Assembly: GCA_017307275.1 (NCBI GenBank) | Contig: JAFKFK010000037.1 | Span: 1-57,223 of the forward strand | Origin: Alphaproteobacteria bacterium | GTDB taxonomy: Bacteria; Pseudomonadota; Alphaproteobacteria; Reyranellales; Reyranellaceae | DNA: 57,223 bases | Reading direction: 5' to 3' | Shown: positions 32,846-42,365 of the stretch, piece by piece | How the letters are laid out: each line of letters starts with the position of its first letter | How positions within the stretch are numbered: the stretch's first letter is position 1 | The notes under the pieces: model-generated | The model's database searches: none | Told to the model about the DNA's origin: nothing | Seen by the model: only the letters and a program-made list of their open reading frames with translations | Translations under genes and position numbers: made by a program

Positions 32846-33832
32846 ATGCGGATCTGCATCTACGGCGCCGGTGCCATCGGCGGCAACTTCGCGGCACGCC
32901 TGTCGGCCGCCGGCAATGACGTCTCCATCGTCGCCCGCGGCGCTCATCTCGAAGCGATTCGGGCCCGCGGCCTCACGCTTCTCGCGGGCGAAGAGAAGAT
33001 CGTAGCCAAGGTCAAGGCTAGCGACCGGCCCGCCGATCTTGGACCGCAGGATGTCGTGATCTCGACGCTCAAGGCGTCGAGCCTTGGCGATCTTGCCGCC
33101 AACATCGGACCGTTGCTTGGCGCCGGCACGCCGGTGGTGTTCGCGCAGAACGGCATTCCCTGGTGGTACGGACGCGGCCTCGCCAAGGAACGGCCCAAGG
33201 CGCCCGACTTGCCGCGACTCGATCCCGATGGTGCTCTCGTCAAAGCAGTCGGCTTCGATCGCGCGCTGGGTGGAGTCATCACAACATCCAATCATGTCAT
33301 CGAGCCCGGCGTGGTTCACAACATCTCGCCGGAGCGTAACGTGCTGTGGGTTGGCGAGATCGACGACCGCCAAACGCCCCGCATCGACGCTCTGCGCGCG
33401 ACCCTGATCGCCGCCGGCATCTCCTCTCCGGCGACGACGGATATTCGCTACGACATCTGGCACAAGCTGATGGCGAACCTCACCGGATCGACCATGTGCA
33501 TGATCCTGGGGCAGGCGATCCCAGTCCTGGCGACGCCGCTGCTCAACCGCATGGTGCGCCGTGCTCATGTCGAGGCGCTGGCCGTTGCGGCCGCCCATGG
33601 CGTGAAGCTCGACGACGATCCGGAGACTCGTTACGGCGCGAAGCGCGTCTACCCGGATCACCGTCCGTCGATCCTGCAGGACTACGAACTCGGCAGGCCG
33701 ATGGAAATCGAGGCCATCGTGCGAGCGCCTGTTGCCTTTGCCCGCAGCGCCGGCGTCGATACGCCGACGCTCGATGCCATCGAAGCGATTTCTGTCAGTC
33801 TTGCGGAAGCAAAGGGACTCTATCGGTCCTAG
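32846..33832 (+). CDS. ketopantoate reductase family protein (PanE/ApbA)
   Basis: A 328-residue NADPH-dependent 2-dehydropantoate 2-reductase homologue. The nucleotide-binding N-terminus is MRICIYGAGAIGGNFAARLSAAGNDVSIVARGAHLEAIRARGLTL. The catalytic lysine region reads YDIWHKLMANLTGSTMCMILGQ, and HRPSILQDYELGRPMEIEAIVRAPV is the C-terminal substrate motif. Many genomes have several paralogues acting on other 2-oxoacids, so the pantothenate role is likely but not certain. It is the last gene of the gshA-VOC-exported protein run. Confidence 0.87.
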   Translation: MRICIYGAGAIGGNFAARLSAAGNDVSIVARGAHLEAIRARGLTLLAGEEKIVAKVKASDRPADLGPQDVVISTLKASSLGDLAANIGPLLGAGTPVVFAQNGIPWWYGRGLAKERPKAPDLPRLDPDGALVKAVGFDRALGGVITTSNHVIEPGVVHNISPERNVLWVGEIDDRQTPRIDALRATLIAAGISSPATTDIRYDIWHKLMANLTGSTMCMILGQAIPVLATPLLNRMVRRAHVEALAVAAAHGVKLDDDPETRYGAKRVYPDHRPSILQDYELGRPMEIEAIVRAPVAFARSAGVDTPTLDAIEAISVSLAEAKGLYRS

Positions 33833-33863
33833 CAGCTGATCGCCGGCCACATTGGGCCAAGGC

Positions 33864-34139
33864 TTACTTCAGCAGCTTGAGGCACTCGCCAGCCGCTTCG
33901 CCTGCGGTGCGGGCCGCATCGCGCGACATCGAGCCATTCATCACCATGGGGCGGGCAACGCTGACAACGGCGTCCCTGATGTCGGTCTTCGGCGTCACCG
34001 TCGGAGCAGCCTTGCTGTAGATGAGCTGGCCATCCTTCGAGAGCTTGGCTGAGCACGCAGTGGCCGCGGCTTGATCGGCCCAAGCGGCACCTGAAAGCAT
34101 CGACAGTCCAACAAGCGACACGTGCAGGAAAAAACGCAT
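33864..34139 (-). CDS. small exported protein of unknown function
   Basis: A 91-residue protein with the signal peptide MRFFLHVSLVGLSMLSGAAWAD. The mature part, AAATACSAKLSKDGQLIYSKAAPTVTPKTDIRDAVVSVARPMVMNGSMSRDAARTAGEAAGECLKLLK, has two cysteines that could pair. Similar secreted proteins occur in Rhizobiales-like genomes, but I know no function. The frame is open far upstream, but similarity to export signals fixes the ATG at 34139. Confidence 0.65.
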   Translation of the reverse strand: MRFFLHVSLVGLSMLSGAAWADQAAATACSAKLSKDGQLIYSKAAPTVTPKTDIRDAVVSVARPMVMNGSMSRDAARTAGEAAGECLKLLK

Positions 34140-34195
34140 GACAAACCTCACAGACACTGTAGCCTCATTGTTGCGGTGGGAGTGAAGTTGATCAA

Positions 34196-36979
34196 GTGAT
34201 TTGTCGTAAAACCAAGAAGGGTGAACCGCTGCGTCACCAAAAAGTGCGTGTGCGGAAAACACTGGCGGTTCTTCTGGCGTCGGGCTTGTGGATGTTGCCG
34301 ACGACCGCATTTTCCCAGGATACACGATGGGATGCGCTTCTGACGAACTCCAACTGGTACGTTCCGATTCCCGGCTTGATCGCCTATGCATCGAACAACC
34401 AGAGTTTCACCACACCGCCGCCGACGCCGATTGGTGACCAGACGTTGTGGGCTCTCGGAACAGCCACGAACGGCGTCTTCACAGGCCAGAGCCAAGCCAG
34501 CTTCTATATGAATGGCATCACGACCACCGGCATCTCGACCATGCAAGGGCTGGTGACGACCGGCGGCCAGATCGTGATCTCCTTTTCGTCCGACACTGCG
34601 CCAACCACCATCGGCATCGGTCAGATGCGTGAGATCGGGGGCGTTCCCCTGATGGAAATGCAGATGATCACCGGGACCAGCCTTCTGGTGACGCACTGGG
34701 CGTACATGACGCCCTACAATCCTGCAGTATTTACGCCGCCGTCGCCGTCGCAGGTGGTCACCGCCGATATCACTTCGCCGCAATGGCGCTGGACGGCCGG
34801 CACGACCTGGCAGTTGGCCAGCTCGACGCTTTTCGGTACCTCGGCGCCCGGCACGTTCAAGATCACCAACTATTCCAATGGCTACTACTGGGGGCTAGGC
34901 GCGGCGCCGCAGGGCAGCACGGTCGGCAACTTTACGGTCCTGGGGTCGATGACGCCCGAAGGCAACGTGCTGTTCAGCTTGTTGAGCGACGGCGTGCCGA
35001 ACAGCCTGTCGGGACAGATCACGGGCGACGCCAGCAGCGGCATCATGGTGTTGCACCCGTATGCCGGGTCCGGAACCTCTGGGCCTGCGAGCACGGCCAG
35101 CATCATGCCGGTGTCTACCATCGCTGCCGGTCAAACCTATTTCATCAGCAACGTCGGCACGTCCGTCATCCCTGCATTTACGGGCGGCACGTTGCAGGTC
35201 GACTCGATGGGCCAGGTCTATGGCCAGAACTTCGCGCTCGACGGGTCGACCAGCAATCGCCTGGACCAGCGCGGCAACAGCGCCCTTCTGTCGGGCATTC
35301 TATCGGATGCTTCACCGGGCACGCCGGGGCAGATCACCATTGCCAACAGCGAGAGCGGCGGCCGCATCATCCTGACTGGAAGCAGCACCTATACCGGCCC
35401 CACCATGGTGGAAGCCGGCGCGACCCTCGTCGTTAATGGCTCGATCGTTTCGCCGGTTACGGTCGCCGGCGCACTGGGTGGCATTGGCGCTGTAGGAACG
35501 ACCACGATCAGCAACGGCGGCGTACTGGCGCCGGGCAATTCCATCGGCACGATCAACGTGGCGGGCAATCTTTCCTTTGCGCCGGGTGCGACCTATGCCG
35601 TCGAGGTTTCACCCAGTGCGGCCGACCGGACCAATGTCACCGGCACGGCAAGCCTTCAAGGGACAGCACTGGCCGCCTTCGTGCCGGGAAACTACTCGCC
35701 GCGCGGCTATACGCTGCTGTCGGCGGCCGGCGGCCGTTCCGGCACCTTTGGCACCTTTGCCACGGTCGGTCTGCCTGACGGGTTCATCGCTTCTCTGGCG
35801 TATACCCCCACCGACGTGCAATTGAACCTCACGGCCGTGCTGGGCATGGGCACCACGCTCACTGCCAACCAGAGCGCGGTTGCCGGCGCCATCAACAATG
35901 GCTTCAACTCGGGCAACAGCCTGCCGAGCGGATTGTCGGCGTTGTTCAGCCAGAGCGGTGCCACGCTTGCGTCGTCGTTGAATACTCTTTCGGGCGAGGC
36001 GCAGTCGGGCGTTCAAGTTTCGACCTTTGCCTTCGGCAACCAATTCCTCAACACCCTCCTGGCGAGTGGTGGCAGCACCGGCCCGCAACAGCAGACCGCC
36101 CAATACGCGTCGCTGACCGCAAACGAGGCGAACGCGGAGCCACGCCGGTTGCGCGGTTGGGTGGCCGGATTCGGGGGCTATGGCTGGTTGGGTGGTACGG
36201 CGAACAACGGCTCGTCGTCGGTCCAGACATCGGTGCAAGGCCTCGCGGCGGGCGCCGACTGGACTTTCAATCAGGGTGTGCTGGGCGTGGCCGTCGCGAG
36301 CGGCACGTCGAACTGGTTCCTCGGCGGCGGTCTGGGCAACGGCCGGACCAATGCCTTCCAGGCCGGTGTCTATGGTCGCACGACGTTCGGTCCGCTCTAT
36401 CTCGCAGCGGCTGGCGCCTGGGGACTGCACGGCGTCAGCACGCAGCGCTCGGTGCCTTATCTGGCCGACTCGCTGACGGCGAACTACACGGCGACGAGCT
36501 GGTCGGGGCGGGCCGAGATGGGTTATCGCCTGGCGTTCGGTGACTATGGCGTGACGCCCTTCATCGCAGGCCAAAGCCAGGTCGTGAACATGCCGGGCTT
36601 CTGCGAAGCCTCGCAGGCGGGGAACGGCGCGACGCTTTGCTTCAACGCCAACTCGACGCCGTCGCTGCGTTCGGAGATCGGCATCGATGCCGACGCCGCG
36701 CTCGGCAATATCCTGGGCTCGCGGGCAAAGCTGATGGCACGCCTGGCCTGGGCGCACGAATATCAGACGACCGGATCTGTCTCAGCATGGTTCCAGTCTC
36801 TGCCGGGCTCGACCCTCGCGATCTCGGGCGCGTCGATGCCGAGCGATATGGGCATCGCCCGCGTGATGGCGAACTTCGAGCTGGACCGCGCGTGGTCGTT
36901 CCGGCTGCAGGCCGACGCCGAATTCGCCGACCGTTACGGCAGCTTCGCCGGCACGGCCCGCCTCGCCGGGCGCTTCTAG
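34196..36979 (+). CDS. autotransporter (type V secretion) protein
   Basis: A 927-residue autotransporter. The signal is RVRKTLAVLLASGLWMLPTTAFSQ. The passenger is Ser/Thr/Gly-rich, with one passenger-associated repeat (GGRIILTGSSTYTGPTMVEAGATLVVNG...GALGGIGAVGTTTISNGGVLAPGNSIGTINVAG). The last 280 or so residues form the beta-barrel, starting RLRGWVAGFGGYGWLGG and ending in aromatic RLAGRF as outer-membrane insertion requires. The start is GTG 34196; an alternative in-frame GTG at 34244 is not supported by an SD either. The first 300 residues show no known enzyme domain. Confidence 0.85.
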   Translation: MICRKTKKGEPLRHQKVRVRKTLAVLLASGLWMLPTTAFSQDTRWDALLTNSNWYVPIPGLIAYASNNQSFTTPPPTPIGDQTLWALGTATNGVFTGQSQASFYMNGITTTGISTMQGLVTTGGQIVISFSSDTAPTTIGIGQMREIGGVPLMEMQMITGTSLLVTHWAYMTPYNPAVFTPPSPSQVVTADITSPQWRWTAGTTWQLASSTLFGTSAPGTFKITNYSNGYYWGLGAAPQGSTVGNFTVLGSMTPEGNVLFSLLSDGVPNSLSGQITGDASSGIMVLHPYAGSGTSGPASTASIMPVSTIAAGQTYFISNVGTSVIPAFTGGTLQVDSMGQVYGQNFALDGSTSNRLDQRGNSALLSGILSDASPGTPGQITIANSESGGRIILTGSSTYTGPTMVEAGATLVVNGSIVSPVTVAGALGGIGAVGTTTISNGGVLAPGNSIGTINVAGNLSFAPGATYAVEVSPSAADRTNVTGTASLQGTALAAFVPGNYSPRGYTLLSAAGGRSGTFGTFATVGLPDGFIASLAYTPTDVQLNLTAVLGMGTTLTANQSAVAGAINNGFNSGNSLPSGLSALFSQSGATLASSLNTLSGEAQSGVQVSTFAFGNQFLNTLLASGGSTGPQQQTAQYASLTANEANAEPRRLRGWVAGFGGYGWLGGTANNGSSSVQTSVQGLAAGADWTFNQGVLGVAVASGTSNWFLGGGLGNGRTNAFQAGVYGRTTFGPLYLAAAGAWGLHGVSTQRSVPYLADSLTANYTATSWSGRAEMGYRLAFGDYGVTPFIAGQSQVVNMPGFCEASQAGNGATLCFNANSTPSLRSEIGIDADAALGNILGSRAKLMARLAWAHEYQTTGSVSAWFQSLPGSTLAISGASMPSDMGIARVMANFELDRAWSFRLQADAEFADRYGSFAGTARLAGRF

Positions 36980-37024
36980 ATCAGGTGGCCGTGCCGCGCA
37001 GAAACCCTGCCATGTCGACGCGCG

Positions 37025-37969
37025 TCAGCCTCGCCGTGTCGAAGGGACTTTGCGCCCTCTCGTCAAGTCTGCGCTGCCCTGGAGCATCGCCACCTCCGAC
37101 TCGGACATGAGGAAGGAGCAGAGGGCGGCCAGCCGCGGTTCGGTGGCGCGGGCGCTAGGATAGAACAGGTTGAAGGTCCACTTGCTGCGGTAGCTGAACG
37201 ATAGAGGCCGGGCGAGTCGTCCCGCGGCCAAATCGTCCGCAACGAGGCAACCAACGCCCATCGCGACACCGACACCCTCTATGGCTGCCTGGTAGGCCAG
37301 CCCCAGAGACTCGAAGCGCTGTCCATGCTTTGCGTCGATCTCTCCCTCGATGCCCGCTTCGCGCAACCAGCGTGGCCAATCATGCGGGCGCGATCCGGAA
37401 TGGATCAGCACATGGTCGCGCAGATCGGCGGGAGCGCGGAGCTTCCGGCGCAGCCTAGGGGCGCATACCGGAAACACGTCGACGGGTGCGAGTGCAATCG
37501 CGCTGTGCCCCGGCAGGCGGCCATCGCCGATACGAATGACGGCGTCGTATCCGTCGGCGACGGCATCGACAGCAGCCAGAGATGTCGTGAGCTGAAGATC
37601 GATGCCTGGGTGCAGGTCGTTGAACTTCCGCCATCGAGGCATCAACCAGCGCATTGCAAAAGTCGGGTAGGCGCAGATCGACAAGGGTCTGGATCGGCCG
37701 CTGTCGCGTACCTTGTCAGCCGCGAGCGCGAGCCGATCGAACGCGTCGGCTACCTCGTCGGCAAAGGCGCGACCACGCTCGGTCAACGCTACCGTTCGCC
37801 CGCTGCGTCGAAAGAGTTGAATGCCGAGTGCGGCCTCCAGCGCCTGGATTTGGCGGCTGATCGCGCCGGGAGTGACGGCGAGTTCCTCTGCCGCGCGCGA
37901 GAAGTGCAGCTTGCGCGCCGCAGCGTCGAACGCGCGCAACGCGGTGAGGGAGGGCAGCCGACGCACCAT
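37025..37969 (-). CDS. LysR-family regulator (GcvA-like)
   Basis: A 314-residue LysR-type regulator. The N-terminal winged helix is LPSLTALRAFDAAARKLHFSRAAEELAVTPGAISRQIQALEAALGIQLFRRSGRTVALTERG; the rest is a periplasmic-binding-like effector domain with YPTFAMRWLMPRW, typical of the GcvA subgroup. A perfect 10-bp inverted repeat lies 6 bases upstream of its start. It is divergent from an acyl-CoA dehydrogenase/Bug gene pair, its probable target. Confidence 0.88.
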   Translation of the reverse strand: MVRRLPSLTALRAFDAAARKLHFSRAAEELAVTPGAISRQIQALEAALGIQLFRRSGRTVALTERGRAFADEVADAFDRLALAADKVRDSGRSRPLSICAYPTFAMRWLMPRWRKFNDLHPGIDLQLTTSLAAVDAVADGYDAVIRIGDGRLPGHSAIALAPVDVFPVCAPRLRRKLRAPADLRDHVLIHSGSRPHDWPRWLREAGIEGEIDAKHGQRFESLGLAYQAAIEGVGVAMGVGCLVADDLAAGRLARPLSFSYRSKWTFNLFYPSARATEPRLAALCSFLMSESEVAMLQGSADLTRGRKVPSTRRG

Positions 37970-37975
37970 GGGATT

Positions 37976-38000
37976 AATCGTTGATTTCAGATCAACGATT
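37976..38000. promoter_or_regulatory. candidate LysR operator
   Basis: AATCGTTGAT (37976-37985) and ATCAACGATT (37991-38000) are perfect inverted arms with a 5-base spacer, next to the LysR start codon. The related half-site TAGTCGTTTG follows at 38010-38020. The location between divergent lysR and the acyl-CoA dehydrogenase gene is where LysR proteins bind. Confidence 0.65.
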
Positions 38001-38092
38001 TATTGTCAATTAGTCGTTTGTTCTACCCTCGCGTGGCTCTTAGCTTCTGGCGCAGACGCAATAGATTCAGCTAGTCAGATGAGGGAAACTCC

Positions 38093-39850
38093 ATGAATGC
38101 GATCACACCGATTAGAACCAGCGGCGCGCCGGTGGGCTCGGATCTGATTGCCTATGATTGCCATGGCCTCAACTTTTGGCAAATCGACCGGTCGGTCCGC
38201 GACCTCGTCGGATTGCACCTAGATCCGGCGGCATTGGCTCATTTCGAGCCGCACTTCGACCGGCTTGGTGCTTTGGCGGGCGGTGTACTTGACGACTGCG
38301 CCATGCAGTCCGACAAGCGCTCGCCGATTCTCCATTCGCGCGATCGCTTTGGCCGGGACGAGGATTGGGTAGAATACCACCCAGCGTATCAGGAGATGGA
38401 GCGCATCGCATATGGCGAGTTCGGCATGCATGCGATGTCGCGTCGCGGCGGTGTGCTGGGCTGGCCCGAAATCGCCCCGCCAGTCGTGAAGTACACGCTC
38501 AACTACTTGTTCGCGCAGTCGGAGTTCGGGCTGCTTTGCCCGGTTTCGGCGACCGATACCTGTGTCGTGCTGATCCAGAACTATGCCAGTGACGAGATCA
38601 AGCAACGTTACCTGCCCGGTATGCTTTCGCAGGACATGGGTCAATTGCTGCGCGGCGCGCAGTTCATGACCGAGAAGGCCGGCGGCTCCGACGTCTCACA
38701 GAGCGCGCTGACTGCCAAACAGGTTGGTGACCACTGGGAGCTGTGGGGGGACAAGTGGTTTTGTTCCTGCGTCGACTCCGAAGTGGTGCTGCTGTTGGCC
38801 CGCTGCGAGGGCGCGCCGGCAGGCAACGGCGGCCTGTCGTTGTTCCTGATGCCGCGCCATCTCGAGGACGGCAGCCGCAATCGCTATCGCATCGCACGCC
38901 TCAAGGAGAAGCTCGGCTCACGCTCGATGGCGTCGGGTGAGACCATCATGGAGGGCGCGGTCGCCTATCTTCTCGGTCAGCCGGGCCGCGGACTGAAGCA
39001 GATGATGGATCAGGTCAATCTTTGCCGACTGTCGCACGGCTTTCGCGCCGCTGGCATGATGCGCCGCTGCCTCAACGAAGCTCTGCAAGTGGCGCGCAGC
39101 CGCAACACCTTCGGCCGTCGAATCATCGACCATCCGCTGGCGCGCCGCCAGCTCTTGAAGCTGATCCTGCCGACCGAGCAGGCGCTGTCGGTCGGCATGG
39201 CGGCGGCCACCGCGCTCGCTAACGACGACGAGGCGCAGCTTCGCATCCTGACGCCGCTGGTGAAGTATCGTGCCTGTCGCGACAATGTCGCCGTCGCGAC
39301 CGGTGCGATGGAGATGCGCGGTGGCAACGGCTACATCGAGGACTGGCGCAACGCGAAACTTGTGCGTGACGCTCATCTCGGCGTGCTGTGGGAAGGCACC
39401 AGCAGCGTCAACGCACTCGACATCGTGCGTCGCGCCGTGGGCAAGGAGGGCGCCCATGTGGCGCTCGCCGCCGGCCTGCAGAGCCATCTCAAGGAGGCAC
39501 CGATCCCCGGCCAGTTCCGCGGCCGCCTGACGCAGCTGGTCGATCGGGCGATCTCGTTCGCCGAGACGGTCGCCAAGAAGCCCGAGGCCGAATCGTCGTG
39601 CCGCAAGGCAGCGACCGGCCTCTATCATGTAACCAGCGCAGCACTGATGGCATGCGAAGGAGCGCGGCTCGGCGCCGTCGGAGGGGATGCTCGCCGCATG
39701 TTGATGTCGCGGCTCGTGCTCGAACATCGCCTCGGTCGTTCTGACCCCTTCAGCCTGCCAGACGATCGCTGGGAGAACGCTGTCTGCGATCGACTGTTCG
39801 ATGACCAGCCAGTATCGGCCAACGAAGCTTCGGAACTGCTTGCCGGCTAA
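38093..39850 (+). CDS. acyl-CoA dehydrogenase family protein (AidB-like)
   Basis: A 585-residue flavoprotein of the acyl-CoA dehydrogenase superfamily, longer than short-chain enzymes and closest in outline to the AidB/long ACAD group. FAD and substrate blocks: AQFMTEKAGGSDVSQSALTA, LSLFLMPRHLEDGSRNRYRIARLKEKLGSRSMASGETIMEGAVAYLLG, and ATGAMEMRGGNGYIEDWRNAKLVRDAHLGVLWEGTSSVNALDIVRRA, where WEGTxxxNxLD is a family hallmark. It likely oxidises a CoA-linked acid. It is under the divergent LysR gene and followed by a Bug receptor gene. Confidence 0.87.
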   Translation: MNAITPIRTSGAPVGSDLIAYDCHGLNFWQIDRSVRDLVGLHLDPAALAHFEPHFDRLGALAGGVLDDCAMQSDKRSPILHSRDRFGRDEDWVEYHPAYQEMERIAYGEFGMHAMSRRGGVLGWPEIAPPVVKYTLNYLFAQSEFGLLCPVSATDTCVVLIQNYASDEIKQRYLPGMLSQDMGQLLRGAQFMTEKAGGSDVSQSALTAKQVGDHWELWGDKWFCSCVDSEVVLLLARCEGAPAGNGGLSLFLMPRHLEDGSRNRYRIARLKEKLGSRSMASGETIMEGAVAYLLGQPGRGLKQMMDQVNLCRLSHGFRAAGMMRRCLNEALQVARSRNTFGRRIIDHPLARRQLLKLILPTEQALSVGMAAATALANDDEAQLRILTPLVKYRACRDNVAVATGAMEMRGGNGYIEDWRNAKLVRDAHLGVLWEGTSSVNALDIVRRAVGKEGAHVALAAGLQSHLKEAPIPGQFRGRLTQLVDRAISFAETVAKKPEAESSCRKAATGLYHVTSAALMACEGARLGAVGGDARRMLMSRLVLEHRLGRSDPFSLPDDRWENAVCDRLFDDQPVSANEASELLAG

Positions 39851-39887
39851 CGAACAACCCTGGGCCATCGAGAGAAGAGAGATTGCG

Positions 39888-40871
39888 ATGACTGTTCTGA
39901 TTCACCGCCGCACGTTCGGTGCCGCCGCCGCTGCCTTGCTTGCAGCACCCGGAGCTGCATTGAGCCAAGCCCAACCTGACAAGGCGATGCGCTGGGTTGT
40001 GCCCTATCCGGCGGGCGGCATCACCGATGCTGTCACACGCCTCGTCAGCACCAAGCTCAGCGGGACGCTGGAGCGGACCATCGTGGTCGACAACAAGCCG
40101 GGTGCGAATTCGATCATCGGCGCAGAGACCGTGGCGCGTGCGGCGCCCGACGGGACGACGCTTCTCACGGTGATCGCCGGGCACGCGGCCAATGCCACGC
40201 TTTATGCCGGAAAGTTGTCGTTTGATCCGGTTCGTAGCTTCGTGCCGGTGTCGCTGATGGGCATCGCTCCACTGGTGCTCACCGCGACGAAGAACTTCGC
40301 GCCGAACGATGTCCGCGAACTGATCGCCTATGCCAAGGCGAACCCGGGTCGTGTGGCCTTCGGCTCGTCGGGAATAGGCGCGGCTGCGCATCTCACCTCA
40401 GAGATGTTCAAGCAGATGACCGGCACCGACATGGTCCACGTCCCTTACAAGGGCTCGGCGCCGGCGGTGCAGGATCTGATGAGTGGTCAGATCCAGATCC
40501 TGGTCGACTCTCCTTCGTCGATGATGCCGCACGTGCGGGCCGCCAAGATCAAGGCGCTGGCGATGCTGGCGCGTGAGCGCCTGCCGGCGGCGGCGGAAGT
40601 TCCCACGATCGTGGAAGCGGGTGGCCCACCGCTCGAGTCTGCAACCTGGATGATGGCGCTGGCGCCGGCCGGCACGTCGACCGAGACAGCCAATCGCCTC
40701 TCGCAAGAGATCTCGCGCATCGTGCTGGAGACCGATGTGAAGGATCGCTTCGTCGAAATGGCGATCATTCCGGCCGGCTGGACGCCGGAACGCACGAGCA
40801 GCTTCCTCTCCGAAGAGGTTGTGCGTTGGGCCGGCGTCATCAAGCAGGCCGGCGTGACCCTCGAGCTCTGA
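39888..40871 (+). CDS. Bug/TctC-type periplasmic solute-binding protein (third in window)
   Basis: A 327-residue receptor of the Bug family with a signal RRTFGAAAAALLAAPGAALSQ. Blocks: MRWVVPYPAGGITDAVTRLVSTKLS, VVDNKPGANSIIGAETVARAAPDGTTLL and VHVPYKGSAPAVQDLMSGQIQILVDSPSSMMPHV. It is more diverged from the pair at 15,303 and 16,429 than they are from each other. The gene lies 37 bases after the acyl-CoA dehydrogenase and is likely co-regulated by the LysR protein. Confidence 0.85.
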   Translation: MTVLIHRRTFGAAAAALLAAPGAALSQAQPDKAMRWVVPYPAGGITDAVTRLVSTKLSGTLERTIVVDNKPGANSIIGAETVARAAPDGTTLLTVIAGHAANATLYAGKLSFDPVRSFVPVSLMGIAPLVLTATKNFAPNDVRELIAYAKANPGRVAFGSSGIGAAAHLTSEMFKQMTGTDMVHVPYKGSAPAVQDLMSGQIQILVDSPSSMMPHVRAAKIKALAMLARERLPAAAEVPTIVEAGGPPLESATWMMALAPAGTSTETANRLSQEISRIVLETDVKDRFVEMAIIPAGWTPERTSSFLSEEVVRWAGVIKQAGVTLEL

Positions 40872-40899
40872 GGGCAGCAGGAAAGCGGCGCGCGCGACC

Positions 40900-42345
40900 C
40901 TAGGTCGCCGTGCCGCCCACTGTGAGTGCGTCGATGCGCAGGGTCGGCTGACCGACGCCGACAGGAACGCCCTGGCCGTCCTTGCCGCAGGTGCCGATGC
41001 CGGGATCGAGCGACATGTCGTTGCCGACCATGCCGACCCGGGTCAGCGCTTCCGAGCCGGCGCCGATCAAGGTCGCCCCCTTCACCGGCGCGCCGAGCTT
41101 GCCGTTCTCGATCAGGTAGCCCTCGGTCACGCTGAACACGAACTTGCCCGAGACGATGTCGACCTGGCCGCCGCCGAAATTGGCGCAGTAGAGGCCTTTC
41201 TTCACCGAGCCAATGATCTCCTGCGGGTCCTTATCGCCACCCAGCATGATGGTGTTGGTCATGCGCGGCATCGGCGCGTAGGCGTGGCCCTGACGGCGGC
41301 CGTTGCCAGTCGGTTTCACGCCCATCAGGCGGGCGTTCATGCGGTCCTGCATCAGGCCGACGAGACGGCCGTCCTCGATCAGCACGTTGCGCTGGGTCGG
41401 TGTGCCTTCGTCGTCGATGGTGAGCGAGCCGCGGCGATCCGACATCGTGCCGTCGTCGATCACGGTGACGCCGGGGGAGGCCACCATCTCGCCCATCAGA
41501 TGGGTGAACATGGAGGTCTTCTTGCGGTGGAAGTCACCCTCCAGCCCGTGGCCGACCGCCTCGTGCCACAGCACGCCCGACCAGCCCGCGCCCAGCACCA
41601 CCGGCACCTCGCCGGCCGGTGCGTCGACCGACTTCAGATTCACCAAGGCCTGGCGGATCGCCTCGTCGGCTTCGCGCTGCCAATACTCGGGCAGAAAGAT
41701 GTCACCATAGGGCGCGCGGCGGCCGCTGCCCGTGCTGCCGGCTTCCATCCGGCTGCCGTCGGCGCAGACCACGCTGACATTGATGCGGACCAGCGGCCGC
41801 ACGTCGGCCGCGCGCCAGCCGCCGGCGCGGATGATCTCGACGACCTGCCACGAGCCTGACAGCGAGACGGAAACCTGCCGCGCCTTGGGTTCCTTGCCGC
41901 GCACGTAGGCGTCGATCTCCTGCAGGAGCGCCACCTTCTTGGCGAAGGGCACGCTGTCGATCGGATTGTCGTCGGCATAGAGCAGGCGGTTGGTGCCACG
42001 CGGCGATTCGTCGGCCTTGCCGCCGCGGCCGGAACGCACGGCCTTGACCGTCTCGGCCGCGCGCTTAAGTGCCTGCTCGTCGAGCGCGGAGGCATGGGCG
42101 AAGCCCGTGACGTCGCCCGCCACCGAGCGCAGGCCGAAGCCCTGCGAGGTGTCGAACGATGCGCTCTTCAGCTTGCCGTCGTCGAACGATAGGCTCTCGC
42201 TCTGGACATATTCGAGGAACAGCTCGCCGTCGTCGCAGCCGGCCAAAGCATCGTCGACCACCTTCGCGGTCTTGCGCTGGTCGAGTGCGCCTTTGCCGAA
42301 GAAGAGGCCATCGGCGGTGGCGAGATGATTGATCGACTTGCTCAT
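40900..42345 (-). CDS. tldD: zinc metalloprotease TldD
   Basis: A 481-residue TldD, the catalytic partner of PmbA/TldE (window gene 5,006-6,406). The zinc motif is intact: VLWHEAVGHGLEGDFHRKKTS (HExxxH). Other blocks: QGFGLRSVAGDVTGFAHAS, DDEGTPTQRNVLIEDGRLVGLMQDRMNARLMG, RMTNTIMLGGDKDPQEIIGSVKKGLYCANFGGGQVDIVSGKFVFSVTEGYLIENGKLGAPVKGATLIGAG. The complex degrades unfolded or short peptides. Start ATG 42345 fits the family; the open frame upstream covers the neighbouring gene in another frame. Confidence 0.93.
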   Translation of the reverse strand: MSKSINHLATADGLFFGKGALDQRKTAKVVDDALAGCDDGELFLEYVQSESLSFDDGKLKSASFDTSQGFGLRSVAGDVTGFAHASALDEQALKRAAETVKAVRSGRGGKADESPRGTNRLLYADDNPIDSVPFAKKVALLQEIDAYVRGKEPKARQVSVSLSGSWQVVEIIRAGGWRAADVRPLVRINVSVVCADGSRMEAGSTGSGRRAPYGDIFLPEYWQREADEAIRQALVNLKSVDAPAGEVPVVLGAGWSGVLWHEAVGHGLEGDFHRKKTSMFTHLMGEMVASPGVTVIDDGTMSDRRGSLTIDDEGTPTQRNVLIEDGRLVGLMQDRMNARLMGVKPTGNGRRQGHAYAPMPRMTNTIMLGGDKDPQEIIGSVKKGLYCANFGGGQVDIVSGKFVFSVTEGYLIENGKLGAPVKGATLIGAGSEALTRVGMVGNDMSLDPGIGTCGKDGQGVPVGVGQPTLRIDALTVGGTAT

Positions 42346-42365
42346 ACGGTCCTGCCCTTCGATCC

